Notes: generated by a model not told the origin, from the letters alone. Positions 1 through 8,565 are shown, counted from the stretch's first letter. The stretch: 38,020 nt of DNA from an uncultured Balneolaceae bacterium (GCA_938003885.1 CALKWT010000054.1:1-38020); one strand, 5' to 3'. Translations and numbers: made by a program.

Positions 1-1112
1 ATGATGAGAGAGGTGCCTGCTTTTTCTGTAATCAATGTAACAGGGCGTGTAATGCTTACGCCGACTTCTCTTCAGGTACCTGCCTGGTTCAGCCGGCTAT
101 GAAGCGCGGGAATGTAGATCTCTATACCAATGCAATGGTCCGGGAAGTAACCACAGAGAGCAACGGGGAGGCTTCCGGAGTGATCTATATTGACAAGAAC
201 GACATGAGTGAGCATTTTGTCGCTGCACGGGTCGTTGTTTTGGGAGCTTCTGCTTGTGAGTCCGCGAGAATCCTGCTCAACTCTAAATCAGCACGGCACC
301 CTGACGGACTGGCAAATGGCAGCGGGGTAGTGGGGCGATATCTGCACGACTCTACCGGCTCCGACCGCATGGCGATTCTTCCGGAGCTGTTTGACCGCGA
401 CCGGTATAATGAAGATGGAGTAGGAGGTTTGCATGTCTATACTCCCTGGTGGCTGGATAACAGCAAGCTCGATTTTCCGCGAGGCTACCATATGGAGTAC
501 TGTGGAGGAATGAGTATGCCGATGTATGGAACCGGAATGGGTATGCACAATACCCGGCAGTACATCAAGGATCAGTTTGGCAATCCCTCACCCAATGGTG
601 GGTACGGAAAGGGCCTGAAAGAGGATATTCGAAAAATGTGGGGATCCACAGTGGGGATTTCCGGCCGGGGAGAATGTATTGCACGGTACGATAACTATTG
701 TGAGATCGACCCCGACGTGGTGGATCAATATGGCATTCCGGTATTGCGCTTTAATTATACATGGAGTGAACATGAGATTCTGCAGGCGAAACATATGCAC
801 GATACATTTGAAGAGATTCTTACATCCATGGGTGGAATCCTGATGGGGAGCAAGCCGGGCCCGGAGACTGAGTACGGGCTGCATGCACCCGGAAGAATTA
901 TTCATGAAGTAGGAACCACGCGAATGGGAAATGACCCGTCGACATCCGTGCTGAATCAATATTCACAGGCACACGAGTGCAAAAACCTGTTTGTGGTCGA
1001 CGCAGGTAGTTTTGTATCGCAGGCAGATAAGAACCCGACCTGGACGATCCTGGAACTCTCCTGGAGAATATCCGACTATATTGTAGATGAAATGAAAAAA
1101 GGTAACTTATAA
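1..1112 (+). CDS. GMC-family flavoprotein dehydrogenase, large subunit (5' truncated by window edge)
   Basis: The reading frame is open to the left edge (codons begin at base 3), so the FAD-binding N-terminus lies outside the window and the ATG at 99 is not the true start. Near the visible start is a Cys-rich stretch, C-x2-C-x2-C-x3-C (Cys codons at 18, 27, 36, 48), in the place where gluconate/glucose-dehydrogenase-type GMC enzymes bind an Fe-S cluster. The C-terminus has the GMC signature HEVGTTRMG followed by VVDAG and NPTWTILELS, which carry the active-site His and Asn. By family it oxidises an alcohol or sugar with FAD and passes electrons onward, probably in the periplasm or at the membrane. 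The subunit-3 gene starts 4 bases after the stop, so the two are likely one operon and one complex. The substrate cannot be read from the sequence. Confidence 0.9.
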   Translation, partial: DERGACFFCNQCNRACNAYADFSSGTCLVQPAMKRGNVDLYTNAMVREVTTESNGEASGVIYIDKNDMSEHFVAARVVVLGASACESARILLNSKSARHPDGLANGSGVVGRYLHDSTGSDRMAILPELFDRDRYNEDGVGGLHVYTPWWLDNSKLDFPRGYHMEYCGGMSMPMYGTGMGMHNTRQYIKDQFGNPSPNGGYGKGLKEDIRKMWGSTVGISGRGECIARYDNYCEIDPDVVDQYGIPVLRFNYTWSEHEILQAKHMHDTFEEILTSMGGILMGSKPGPETEYGLHAPGRIIHEVGTTRMGNDPSTSVLNQYSQAHECKNLFVVDAGSFVSQADKNPTWTILELSWRISDYIVDEMKKGNL

Positions 1113-1116
1113 GAGT

Positions 1117-1827
1117 ATGGACAGAAGAGAACATTTGAAATTATTACTGGCAGGGAGTGTCGGAGCAGGGCTCTTTCTGGGAACCTCTTGCACCACGGAA
1201 GATCAGCAGACCAGCCGACAGATTATAGATCAGGGCGGAGGATACGGGTATGGCCGTACTGATGAGGAAACTGCACGAGATGCGCGTCTGCATGAAGAAA
1301 CCTTTTTTACAGAGACGGAGTTCAAAATGGTCTCCGTCCTGGCTGATATCATCATCCCGGCCGATGAGAATTCCGGAAGCGCCACTGATGCGGGTGTCCC
1401 TGATTTCATCGAGTTTACCATGAAGGATCAGCCTTCTATGCAGCTGGTAACCCGCGGCGGCCTGATGTGGCTTAATAATCAGTGCAACCAGCGTTTTGGC
1501 AAACCATTCCTGGAGTGTAGTGAAGAGGAACAGCTGAAAATGATTGATGAGATCGCCTGGCCGGATGACAGTTCACCGGAAATGGCCTTTGGGGTGCGGT
1601 TCTTCAACCGGATGCGGGATCTGACGGCAACAGGTTATTTTACCTCACAAATTGGAATAGAGTATCTGGGCTATCAAGGGAACCGTCCCGGTTTCTGGGA
1701 TGGGGTGCCAGATCATGTGCTTGAAAAGCACGGATTATCCTATGATCAGAAGACCCTGGATGAGACCATCAAAGAAGAGGATCGCTATAGGATTGCCGAG
1801 TGGGATGAGGATGCCAATTTGTTATAG
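1117..1827 (+). CDS. Gluconate 2-dehydrogenase subunit 3 family protein
   Basis: A 236-aa partner subunit of GMC dehydrogenases. The N-terminus MDRREHLKLLLAG is a twin-arginine-like signal followed by a hydrophobic stretch ending GTSC. That Cys could be lipidated, but Leu is one place further from it than in a standard lipobox, so this is uncertain. The mature part has the family pattern: SVLADIIIPADENSG near residue 70, then FFNRMRDLTATGYFTS and LGYQGNRPGFWDG. Small subunits of this type accompany the flavoprotein and help its folding or Tat-dependent export (family knowledge). It lies 4 bases downstream of the GMC gene. No cytochrome c subunit is seen downstream; the next gene is on the other strand. 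Confidence 0.9.
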   Translation: MDRREHLKLLLAGSVGAGLFLGTSCTTEDQQTSRQIIDQGGGYGYGRTDEETARDARLHEETFFTETEFKMVSVLADIIIPADENSGSATDAGVPDFIEFTMKDQPSMQLVTRGGLMWLNNQCNQRFGKPFLECSEEEQLKMIDEIAWPDDSSPEMAFGVRFFNRMRDLTATGYFTSQIGIEYLGYQGNRPGFWDGVPDHVLEKHGLSYDQKTLDETIKEEDRYRIAEWDEDANLL

Positions 1828-2004
1828 GCCAGACCTTTCCAGGGCGATCTTTTAATATTCACTGGATTCCCGGTGTTCGATCTTTATCAGAGAGGATACC
1901 GGTGTTCGGTCCCGGCAGAAAGCATATTCCCCTTTCACTTTCAGGCAGAGAGGGATCACTGCCGAATTCTAAGTTGATAGAACCCCGCTGCAGTAGAGTG
2001 GCGT

Positions 2005-2026
2005 AGATCTCCCGCAGACGGGATCT
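2005..2026 (-). terminator. Weak hairpin after the PBP1a gene
   Basis: AGAT-CCCG pairs with CGGG-ATCT with a two-base bulge and a CAGA loop, three bases beyond the stop of the minus-strand PBP gene. There is no clear T tract on either strand, so a terminator role is only possible. The 201-bp gap 1828-2028 holds nothing else I can support. Confidence 0.25.
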
Positions 2027-2028
2027 AT

Positions 2029-4383
2029 TTAATCCTTATCACGTGAAAAGATGCTTCCGATCCGCTGAAATATATTTCGCCGTTCTCTCTTTTCTGTTTC
2101 TACCTTTGCAGCTCTTGGAGCTTCAGGTGTATTCCCTTTGAAGAAATCGGTAACCCGGTCCTGGAATCGGTCATCCCTGAAATCTTCGCACTGAAAGTTA
2201 TGTGCGAAGGAGTAATCTGCCGGAAGAAGTTCCTTTCCGTGCAAAGTAAGATCGGAATACTGATTCAGCTTCGAAAGAAAATGACCGGCGACCGGAAGCG
2301 CGGTTTGTGATGCATACCCGAAGTTATTTCGCAGCCTCACACGAGGGGTTGACCCGCCGACCCAACTGCCAAATACCAGATCTGGGGCCATTCCGATAAA
2401 CCATCCATCTGTAAACTGCTGTGTGGTACCCGTCTTACCCGCCAATTCATGTGTAATTCCAAACTGGCTTCGCAACCGGCTTCCCGTTCCCTCATTCACT
2501 GCTTTTTTGAGAATTTGGACAATTGCACCTGCTATTTCGGGAGAGATCCCTTCCACATCTGTCCGGGTACCAGAAAGTTCATCTTCGTTTGTAAAGTTAT
2601 AAATCAGCTCCCCTTGTGCATTATAGATTCTTTTAATCAGGCGAGGTCTGACTGGTTTTCCGTTATTGAGGAAGGAGGTGTAGGCGGATGTCAGCTCAAG
2701 CAGGGAGACTTCGGCAGTTCCAAGGGCGATAGAGGGGTTTTGCGGAATGGGCGAGGTGAATCCAAGATTTTGTATGGTTTCCACAGTGTTAGAGAGTCCA
2801 TTCTCCATCAGGACCTGGACCGTTATGGTATTGATGGAGTTGGCAAGCGCAGCTTGAACTGAATACCGGCCGCCATACTCGTCATTTGCATTTTTCGGCA
2901 TCCACTCATCATACTCTTCATAGACTGTAAGAACGTTCCTCTCATAGTCACAGGGCCTGAGGCCGCCCTCCATGGCCGCTGCATAGATAAAAGGTTTGAA
3001 TGAAGAGCCGGGCTGACGCCTGGAGGTGACATGGTCAAACTTGAAATGTGCGTGATTGATTCCTCCGACCCAGGCCAGAACCTCCCCGGTATGGGGATGC
3101 ATGGCCAAAAATCCAGATTGGAGAAATGAAAGATAGTGCCGCTGCAGATCGTACGGGCTGATGGTTTGATCGTTATAACCGTCCCAGCTGAATACCCTTT
3201 GACGGGCAGGTTCATAGAGAATGGAGTCTATTTTTGCGTCCGTCAACCCATCTTTCTTTAATTGCTTGTATTGATCAGAATTTCTCCAGGCCCGTATCAC
3301 ATCCGGATCTCCCCGATCTGCAAATATGTTGATATCCTTGTTCTGCCCATCATAGATAGACTGCAGATTTTTCATCTGGGTCTCCACAGCATGTTCAGCT
3401 GCAGCCTGTACCCGGGAGTCGAGCGTGGTATGAATCACAAGGCCGTCAGAATAGAGATTGTACGTCTTACCGTCCAGTGCTTCCCGGGTCCGGAGAAGTT
3501 CAGCCAGTTCCAGCCGGATATACTCCCGAAAATAAGCAGCGGATCCCCGGCTGCCAGCCTGAACGCTATAGTTGGTCTGCAGATCGGAGGCGATGGCCAA
3601 CTCCGCTTCGTCCTGATTGATAAAGCCATACTTCTCCATCTGTCGGATGACGACATTCCGCCTCTGTCTGGAACTTTCGGGATTTCTGTGTGGATTGTAC
3701 CAGGTCGTAGCCCGAAGCATACCGGCCAGTGTTGCCGCCTCTTCCAGTTTGAGATCCATGGGGGCCTTGTTGAAGAAACGACGGGATGCCATGTCAATTC
3801 CGTAGATCTCCTCTCCGAATGAGACCGTATTCAGATACATCTGAAGGATATCTTCTTTCGAGTTGATTTTTTCCAGACGGGTCGCAATGATCATCTCCCG
3901 GATCTTGTCTGCGACCAGGTGAAGCGGACCGTGTTTTTGCCGTGGGAAGAGGTTCTTGGCAAGCTGCTGAGTGATGGTACTGCCCCCTCCGGCATCTTGG
4001 TTGAGCAGAAGGGTTTTAAAGAAAACACGGAAAAGTGCACGATAGTCTATACCATTATGCTCATAGAAGCGAATATCTTCGATCGCTAACAGAGCATCTG
4101 TCATCACTGGATTCACCTGTCCTAGATCTACTTCTGTTCGGTTCTGCAGGTAATAGGTACCCATCCGTTTACCATCTGCCGAGTAGATCTGGGAGGCGTT
4201 GTAATTTCGAACCAGAGCCAATTCGTCTGTTGAAGGTACCGGTCCAAAAAAACCGGTCAGGATCAGAGTTATAAACAGTACCGGCGCCGCAATAAAGAGC
4301 ACGGTTAAAAACAGAATAACTTTTTTGCCAACCCACTTTTTCTGTTTTTTCCCGCTTTTCTTCCTTTTCTTCTTTTTAGCCAT
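2029..4383 (-). CDS. Class A penicillin-binding protein (PBP1a-type transglycosylase/transpeptidase)
   Basis: A 784-aa bifunctional peptidoglycan synthase. A Lys-rich cytoplasmic tail (residues 1-21) precedes one transmembrane helix (about 22-46). The GT51 glycosyltransferase domain follows, with the catalytic Glu102 in IEDIRFYEHNGID and the GGGSTITQQLAKN motif at 132-144. The transpeptidase domain carries all three signatures: S460-S-F-K463, S516-I-N518 and K650-T-G652. It polymerises glycan strands and cross-links stem peptides in the periplasm. Length and order are normal for the family and no catalytic residue is missing. It is a single gene facing away from the cyclophilin gene, with a candidate promoter at 4446-4453. 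The assignment is firm; whether it should be named mrcA or pbpF is not decided here. Confidence 0.96.
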   Translation of the reverse strand: MAKKKKRKKSGKKQKKWVGKKVILFLTVLFIAAPVLFITLILTGFFGPVPSTDELALVRNYNASQIYSADGKRMGTYYLQNRTEVDLGQVNPVMTDALLAIEDIRFYEHNGIDYRALFRVFFKTLLLNQDAGGGSTITQQLAKNLFPRQKHGPLHLVADKIREMIIATRLEKINSKEDILQMYLNTVSFGEEIYGIDMASRRFFNKAPMDLKLEEAATLAGMLRATTWYNPHRNPESSRQRRNVVIRQMEKYGFINQDEAELAIASDLQTNYSVQAGSRGSAAYFREYIRLELAELLRTREALDGKTYNLYSDGLVIHTTLDSRVQAAAEHAVETQMKNLQSIYDGQNKDINIFADRGDPDVIRAWRNSDQYKQLKKDGLTDAKIDSILYEPARQRVFSWDGYNDQTISPYDLQRHYLSFLQSGFLAMHPHTGEVLAWVGGINHAHFKFDHVTSRRQPGSSFKPFIYAAAMEGGLRPCDYERNVLTVYEEYDEWMPKNANDEYGGRYSVQAALANSINTITVQVLMENGLSNTVETIQNLGFTSPIPQNPSIALGTAEVSLLELTSAYTSFLNNGKPVRPRLIKRIYNAQGELIYNFTNEDELSGTRTDVEGISPEIAGAIVQILKKAVNEGTGSRLRSQFGITHELAGKTGTTQQFTDGWFIGMAPDLVFGSWVGGSTPRVRLRNNFGYASQTALPVAGHFLSKLNQYSDLTLHGKELLPADYSFAHNFQCEDFRDDRFQDRVTDFFKGNTPEAPRAAKVETEKRERRNIFQRIGSIFSRDKD

Positions 4384-4445
4384 AATTATTATACCATTTC
4401 AACACCACTTAGACAGAGGCAGACGTCATTTTGTTCCTCATTCTG

Positions 4446-4453
4446 CAAATTTA
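4446..4453 (-). promoter_or_regulatory. Candidate -7 box (TAAATTTG) for the PBP1a gene
   Basis: Read on the minus strand this is TAAATTTG, a full match to the Bacteroidota -7 consensus TAnnTTTG, about 62 bases upstream of the PBP1a start. The nearest TTG for a -33 element lies about 25 bases upstream, longer than usual, so the call is tentative. Confidence 0.35.
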
Positions 4454-4557
4454 AAAAGCAGCAATTCTTCTGAATCGTCAATGAAAATAGCGGATTTATA
4501 GGGTTAATCTGGTTATCTTGGAACTGATAAATCAAACAATTAAAAATAGTGAATATT

Positions 4558-4998
4558 ATGGCTGATGTGATCATTAAAACTGAAAGAGGGGACATGGAGG
4601 TAGAGTTCTACCGGGAAGACGCTCCTAAGACAGTACAGAACTTTATCGACCTCTCGGAGAAAGGTTTTTATGACGGACTTACATTCCACCGGGTGATTCC
4701 CGATTTTGTGGTACAGGCTGGTTGCCCCAAAGGGGATGGTACCGGCGGCCCGGGCTATCAGATCGACTGTGAGCTTGACGGAAAAAATCAGTACCACGAC
4801 CGCGGAGTTCTCTCTATGGCGCATGCCGGGAGAAATACCGGTGGATCGCAATTTTTTATCTGTCACAACCGGAATAATACTGCTCATCTTGACAGGAATC
4901 ACACGGTTTTCGGAAAAGTGACTTCTGGCGTAGATACCATTGATGAGATCCGTGCAGGTGATAAAATTCTATCCATTGAGATCATAAAGAAAAACTAA
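4558..4998 (+). CDS. Cyclophilin-type peptidyl-prolyl cis-trans isomerase
   Basis: A 146-aa single-domain cyclophilin without a signal peptide, so cytoplasmic. It catalyses cis-trans isomerisation of Xaa-Pro bonds. Active-site signatures are FHRVIPDFVVQAGCP (with the catalytic Arg) and NTGGSQFFI (Gln and Phe of the pocket), followed by HLDRNHTVFGKV. I prefer the ATG at 4558 because the protein then begins MADVIIKTERGDME, as family members do; an in-frame GTG at 4549 would add only three residues. It stands alone between divergent and convergent neighbours, and its stop is one base from the stop of the DUF445 gene. Confidence 0.95.
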   Translation: MADVIIKTERGDMEVEFYREDAPKTVQNFIDLSEKGFYDGLTFHRVIPDFVVQAGCPKGDGTGGPGYQIDCELDGKNQYHDRGVLSMAHAGRNTGGSQFFICHNRNNTAHLDRNHTVFGKVTSGVDTIDEIRAGDKILSIEIIKKN

Positions 4999-5015
4999 CT
5001 CACGACGAATGTGAG
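4999..5015. terminator. Possible bidirectional terminator between cyclophilin and DUF445 genes
   Basis: CTCAC pairs with GTGAG around a 7-base loop exactly at the junction of the two convergent genes. On the minus strand it is followed by TTAGTTTTTC; on the plus strand a run of six T starts 8 bases later (5023-5028). The stem is short, so it is moderate evidence only. Confidence 0.4.
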
Positions 5016-6151
5016 CGGCGCCTTTTTTGGTACCTGAGAATCTGGTGATCAACCGCCAGCACAATTCCTGATATAAGGGCGAGTGCAAGCAGGCTGATCA
5101 CCGGTTCCCAGATAATCAGCCCGCCTATGGTACCAAGAACAGCTCCAAGGTACTGAATCACTTTCAAATGCTCGTTGGTAGCATTTCTAATCATCCTTTC
5201 CACTCTCTGTTCGTCATACCTGGTGAGATTCTCTTCTGCAAATTGCTGAACATCCAGCTGATTGACAAGCTGAAAGACAATCTGTTTAACCGCCTCTTCA
5301 ATCTGAAGACTTCTGTTTTCAAACTTATCAGGTAGTTTATCCAGGTAATCATCAACCAGGCTCATGTTCTGCTGAGCACTTTCAGGCAGCTTTTCTATCG
5401 TCTCTTCAATAATCGTTCTGAGTGAACGCCCTTTAATGAGGGTATATGCTTGGAGGGCAAACCGTTCAATCGGACTGCTTTGCAGCGAACTTTCAATATC
5501 GGATATCAAAATATCGGTAATTCTGTTTTTGAATTCCGGATCCTGAACTACCGTATCAATGTAATGCAGGAGCCAGGATTTCAGATCGTTTCTGAAATCT
5601 TCGCGCTTCGACAATTTTCGAACATGCCGGATCGCTTGAATTCGGAGCTTCTCAATCGCTTTGGAATCATCAATCTTCTCGTTAATGAGCCGGGTGTTGA
5701 TGATATCATCCGAAACCGCGCTGGCGAGGCGGTAAGCGATTCGGTTTTTATGTTTGGGAATCAGCCCCTGTCCCAGAAGCGGCCGTTTGTGCAGGGGCCT
5801 GAACAGCATGGTAATGGCAATCCAGTTTGTGAGAAAGCCGATCATCCCACTCACTGAAACAATTCTCAGCAGGCCTTCCAGCTCAAATACCCTCCCGAAC
5901 AGAACAACCTGCACCGAATTCAGGTCCCAGATAAAAGAGAATAGAAACAGGATCGTCAGCAACCAGGGAGTAAATTTCAACAAGTAGAGTCCCGTGGAAG
6001 GGTCCGGCGGTACACTCTGTTTAGGAGCATGCTCCGGGCTAGGTACGGCCCGGGACTTTTTACCAAAATTCAGATAGGACGCGATGATCGAGCCAAGTGA
6101 TTCTATCTGGTTTTCATCTTTATGAGATCGTTTTTCAGAGTCTGATACCAT
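5000..6151 (-). CDS. DUF445 family membrane protein
   Basis: A 383-aa protein of the DUF445 (YheB-like) family, whose biochemical role is not established. The diagnostic block is at residues 103-119, GMIGFLTNWIAITMLFRPL, next to hydrophobic segments at about 60-76 and 92-117. A long charged helical middle (about 140-330) separates these from two C-terminal membrane segments (about 336-352 and 353-371), so both ends are probably anchored in the inner membrane. The first 50 residues are polar and Pro-rich. It is the last gene of a five-gene minus-strand operon, 42 bases after the topoisomerase-like gene. Confidence 0.88.
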   Translation of the reverse strand: MVSDSEKRSHKDENQIESLGSIIASYLNFGKKSRAVPSPEHAPKQSVPPDPSTGLYLLKFTPWLLTILFLFSFIWDLNSVQVVLFGRVFELEGLLRIVSVSGMIGFLTNWIAITMLFRPLHKRPLLGQGLIPKHKNRIAYRLASAVSDDIINTRLINEKIDDSKAIEKLRIQAIRHVRKLSKREDFRNDLKSWLLHYIDTVVQDPEFKNRITDILISDIESSLQSSPIERFALQAYTLIKGRSLRTIIEETIEKLPESAQQNMSLVDDYLDKLPDKFENRSLQIEEAVKQIVFQLVNQLDVQQFAEENLTRYDEQRVERMIRNATNEHLKVIQYLGAVLGTIGGLIIWEPVISLLALALISGIVLAVDHQILRYQKRRRSHSS

Positions 6152-6193
6152 TATTTATAGGATCTGTTAATCAGGGCCTGCTTTTGACAGCCA

Positions 6194-7567
6194 TCAATAA
6201 GACGATAAAATCGCTGAAACTGTTTCACTCTCCAGTAGCTTTCCGGAAAGGGAGCGAAGCTGCTGAAATATCTTATGAAATCTTTCTGCACTGTCGAGAT
6301 AAGGATACAGACCGCTTCCCGGACGGATAACCGAGCCGCTTACAGTAATCCATTTTTTTGATAACCATCTATCTAACTCTACAGCATAGCGGGAAGGTTT
6401 CATCACGCCCATTTCTGTAAGGGCGCTCCCGGTTCCGGCAATCGTCATACATGGAGAAACTTTAATAATTTTGGAGTCGTGTGACACCCTGCCATGCTCC
6501 GGTAAATAAAAATAGAGATCCGGTTGAAACCCCGCTTGATAGACAGAGTGTGGTTGATTTGGCAGTGTGACAGCTCTTAACGTTCTGGAGTAGATCCATT
6601 CATAGAGAGCAGCCTGGCCGGAGTGGAGTTCATTTCTAACGTCCCCAGGAACTATTCGCAAATCAAGAGGGTGAATACTTTCGTGAGCAGCTTCCGGGCA
6701 GAGGTTGTTTCGGAGAAACGGTGGCCTGAACTCCCGGGGAAATCCTGTTTGCAGGTATTGTGTATAGAAGCTTTCCCACGTATCGCTGTAAAATCCTTTG
6801 GAATGGGTACGTGGATAACTGATCAGGGAAGCGTTTGAGGAGGGAAGCCGGGATTCAAATAGTTGACGCAATAGCAGATAAGCATCCTCAAACGAGCTTG
6901 AAATTTTAGAAGCGTACAGATACTCAATGGCATCAAAGGTGGATACGGGTGTGGCTTGCTCCCAGCAGGAACCCGGATCGGTTCTTTCCAGACGTAACAT
7001 CTGATCAGAGTCGCAGGTGAGAGGGGATGTACTTCTATACAGATTTCTCTTTTCATCCCAAAAGTGATCGGTTTGAAGCGGCGAACCAAACAGAGCTGCA
7101 AGAGCAGCCGCATAATAATCCGGAAGGCCCGATTGTCGATGCCACAGGGCACGGATGAGGTATCTATTCCGAAGCTCTATGGCAAGTTTGTCGGTATTCA
7201 GTTCACGTGCACTCTGAAGTAGCTTTAACATACCGGCTTGCGTCAGGTTCCTCAGAAAACCTCGCTGTACTCTATGCGGAGAGAGAAAGACTCCAAGTGA
7301 CCAGGCGATAAAATCTCCTGACGGATCAGAATCTGTTGCAATGATAATTCGTGTTGCCAACCGGGCCTGATTCCTGAGTTCTCTTCTGAAATCTCTCTTA
7401 TCCGGATCAGCGACTTTTTTTAGCCGATGGTTTGCAGAATCATACACCGGAGTCCACGGATATCCTCCGGTTGCCAATACATATACGGAAGAGGGGACTA
7501 ATTTCTGAACAATACGCCCAATAACAGGGGACTCAACAATAAGAAGGGTATATCCCGTTTCCGGCAC
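6194..7567 (-). CDS. Compact, divergent type IA DNA topoisomerase homologue
   Basis: A 457-aa protein, much shorter than TopA and lacking any Cys4 zinc finger at the C-terminus. The TOPRIM domain is at residues 7-110: VESP with Glu12, then D79-S-D81 in ATDSDPSGDFIAW. The order of core blocks follows TopA: STFDAIEYLYASK (209-221), ISYPRTHS with the presumed catalytic Tyr251 and Arg253, EAAHESIHP with His295, and LTEMGVMKPSRYA (383-395, equivalent to the EEKGIGRPSTYA block), ending soon after it. Differences from E. coli TopA by eye: Lys13 becomes Ile16, Arg114 becomes Pro82 and Glu115 becomes Ser83. Start is GTG at 7567, three bases after the ybeY stop; no later start would keep the VESP motif. 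It may relax or decatenate DNA, or may be a non-cleaving derivative. Homology is strong; activity is unproven. Confidence 0.8.
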   Translation of the reverse strand: MPETGYTLLIVESPVIGRIVQKLVPSSVYVLATGGYPWTPVYDSANHRLKKVADPDKRDFRRELRNQARLATRIIIATDSDPSGDFIAWSLGVFLSPHRVQRGFLRNLTQAGMLKLLQSARELNTDKLAIELRNRYLIRALWHRQSGLPDYYAAALAALFGSPLQTDHFWDEKRNLYRSTSPLTCDSDQMLRLERTDPGSCWEQATPVSTFDAIEYLYASKISSSFEDAYLLLRQLFESRLPSSNASLISYPRTHSKGFYSDTWESFYTQYLQTGFPREFRPPFLRNNLCPEAAHESIHPLDLRIVPGDVRNELHSGQAALYEWIYSRTLRAVTLPNQPHSVYQAGFQPDLYFYLPEHGRVSHDSKIIKVSPCMTIAGTGSALTEMGVMKPSRYAVELDRWLSKKWITVSGSVIRPGSGLYPYLDSAERFHKIFQQLRSLSGKLLESETVSAILSSY

Positions 7568-7570
7568 AGA

Positions 7571-8035
7571 TCAGAGGTTGATTTTATCAAGGAAGTCATT
7601 TTCCAGCTCAGACATCTTCTCTTTCTCCCCGGGTGTCGCATCATCAAATCCGCATAGGTGCAGCATTCCATGGATGAAGATCCGGTAAAACTCCTGACGG
7701 CTCTCCGTACCCAGTTCCCGGCTCTGTTCAACAATACGGGGAGCACAGCAGAAAAGCGTACCCTCAATCTCCGTTGAGGCCGGGTCGTGAAAGGGAAAGG
7801 TGATAATGTCAGTTACATACTCTTTTCCAAGGAACTCCCTGTTGATACGTACAATTTCATTCTCATCCACATAGACCAATTCGATCATTTGAAAACGGAC
7901 CCCGAATCTCTTCTCCATATGTTGGAGAATTTCCTTGAGTAGGAGATCCCCTACCGGGATTCCCTCCCCGGTCTGATTGATGACTTCAAGACCGGGCGCT
8001 TCACTGTTACCGGGAATGGATGGGAAGTTTTTCAT
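7571..8035 (-). CDS. ybeY: YbeY endoribonuclease (rRNA maturation factor)
   Basis: A 154-aa metal-dependent endoribonuclease involved in 16S rRNA 3'-end maturation and ribosome quality control (family role). The metal motif is IHGMLHLCGFDD: His122 and His126 are kept, and the third ligand, His in E. coli, is Asp132. An Asp here is, to my knowledge, common in Bacteroidota relatives and not a defect. Upstream blocks IVRINREFLGKEYVTDIITFPF match the family. It overlaps the preceding 177-aa gene by ATGA (8032-8035) and precedes the topoisomerase-like gene by three bases, so the three are translationally linked. Confidence 0.93.
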   Translation of the reverse strand: MKNFPSIPGNSEAPGLEVINQTGEGIPVGDLLLKEILQHMEKRFGVRFQMIELVYVDENEIVRINREFLGKEYVTDIITFPFHDPASTEIEGTLFCCAPRIVEQSRELGTESRQEFYRIFIHGMLHLCGFDDATPGEKEKMSELENDFLDKINL

Positions 8036-8565
8036 TCATCGAAAGAGAAATCATCGGTATCGAGCGTCTCTGTCAATGATAATGCCACACCGCAGATCAT
8101 CAGATCTTCGGGAAGTCTAGTGAAATCACCGGATAAGACAGCGTCGTCCACATTGGCATAGAAATTACATCCAGCGGCTTCTTCTACAATGAGGCCGGAT
8201 GTATAACCGCCTTGCTTACCGAAAAAAGTAACCTGACGAAGCAGTTCACTGGCAATAAAAGCTGTGCAGTTATGGAGCTGAATAAATGTACTCCCCGAGT
8301 AGACTGAGACCATATTCATCCGTTTATTGTCAACTTCGAGTCCCAGATGAATTTCAAGGGCCAGTTTTTGCTGATTATCCTCACTGGTTAATTCCAGCCG
8401 ATAGACATCATCTCCCAGCTTTTTGGGACGGCTTCCCAGCACACTTGCAATGGAGACAATATTCTCTTCTGTAAATTCGTGGATCATATCGTTAATCGTG
8501 GCTTGTTGGTCATAGGTTATCGGAATATACGATCTGTTTTCTGATAAATAAATCCTATAACCCAA
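8032..8565 (-). CDS. Conserved hypothetical protein, 177 aa, unknown function
   Basis: I do not recognise a family. The protein has no signal peptide or membrane helix and is acidic at the C-terminus (TLDTDDFSFDE). The middle (residues 40-110) alternates charged and hydrophobic residues like a beta-sheet domain. The ORF opens at TTG 8563-8565, inside the last codons of the DUF2723 gene (11-base overlap). The next in-frame ATG would be at residue 28, so the true start is uncertain; no Shine-Dalgarno sequence is seen before the TTG. It ends with an ATGA overlap into ybeY. The placement between a membrane glycosyltransferase-like gene and ybeY gives no clear functional hint. Confidence 0.7.
   Translation of the reverse strand: MGYRIYLSENRSYIPITYDQQATINDMIHEFTEENIVSIASVLGSRPKKLGDDVYRLELTSEDNQQKLALEIHLGLEVDNKRMNMVSVYSGSTFIQLHNCTAFIASELLRQVTFFGKQGGYTSGLIVEEAAGCNFYANVDDAVLSGDFTRLPEDLMICGVALSLTETLDTDDFSFDE

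Noticed and set aside
2449..2862. Long plus-strand frame within the PBP1a gene, and others like it at 3262-3822 and 29863-30516
   Set aside because: They are antisense to conserved protein domains (transpeptidase, glycosyltransferase, biotin carboxylase), have no motifs, and arise from codon bias of the real gene.
4549..4557. GTG start three codons upstream of the cyclophilin ATG
   Set aside because: The ATG at 4558 gives the usual family N-terminus and the extra residues have no support.
7638..7670. YbeY third His ligand replaced by Asp (HGMLHLCGFDD)
   Set aside because: Asp at this place is, as I recall, usual in Bacteroidota YbeY, so it is not evidence of inactivation.
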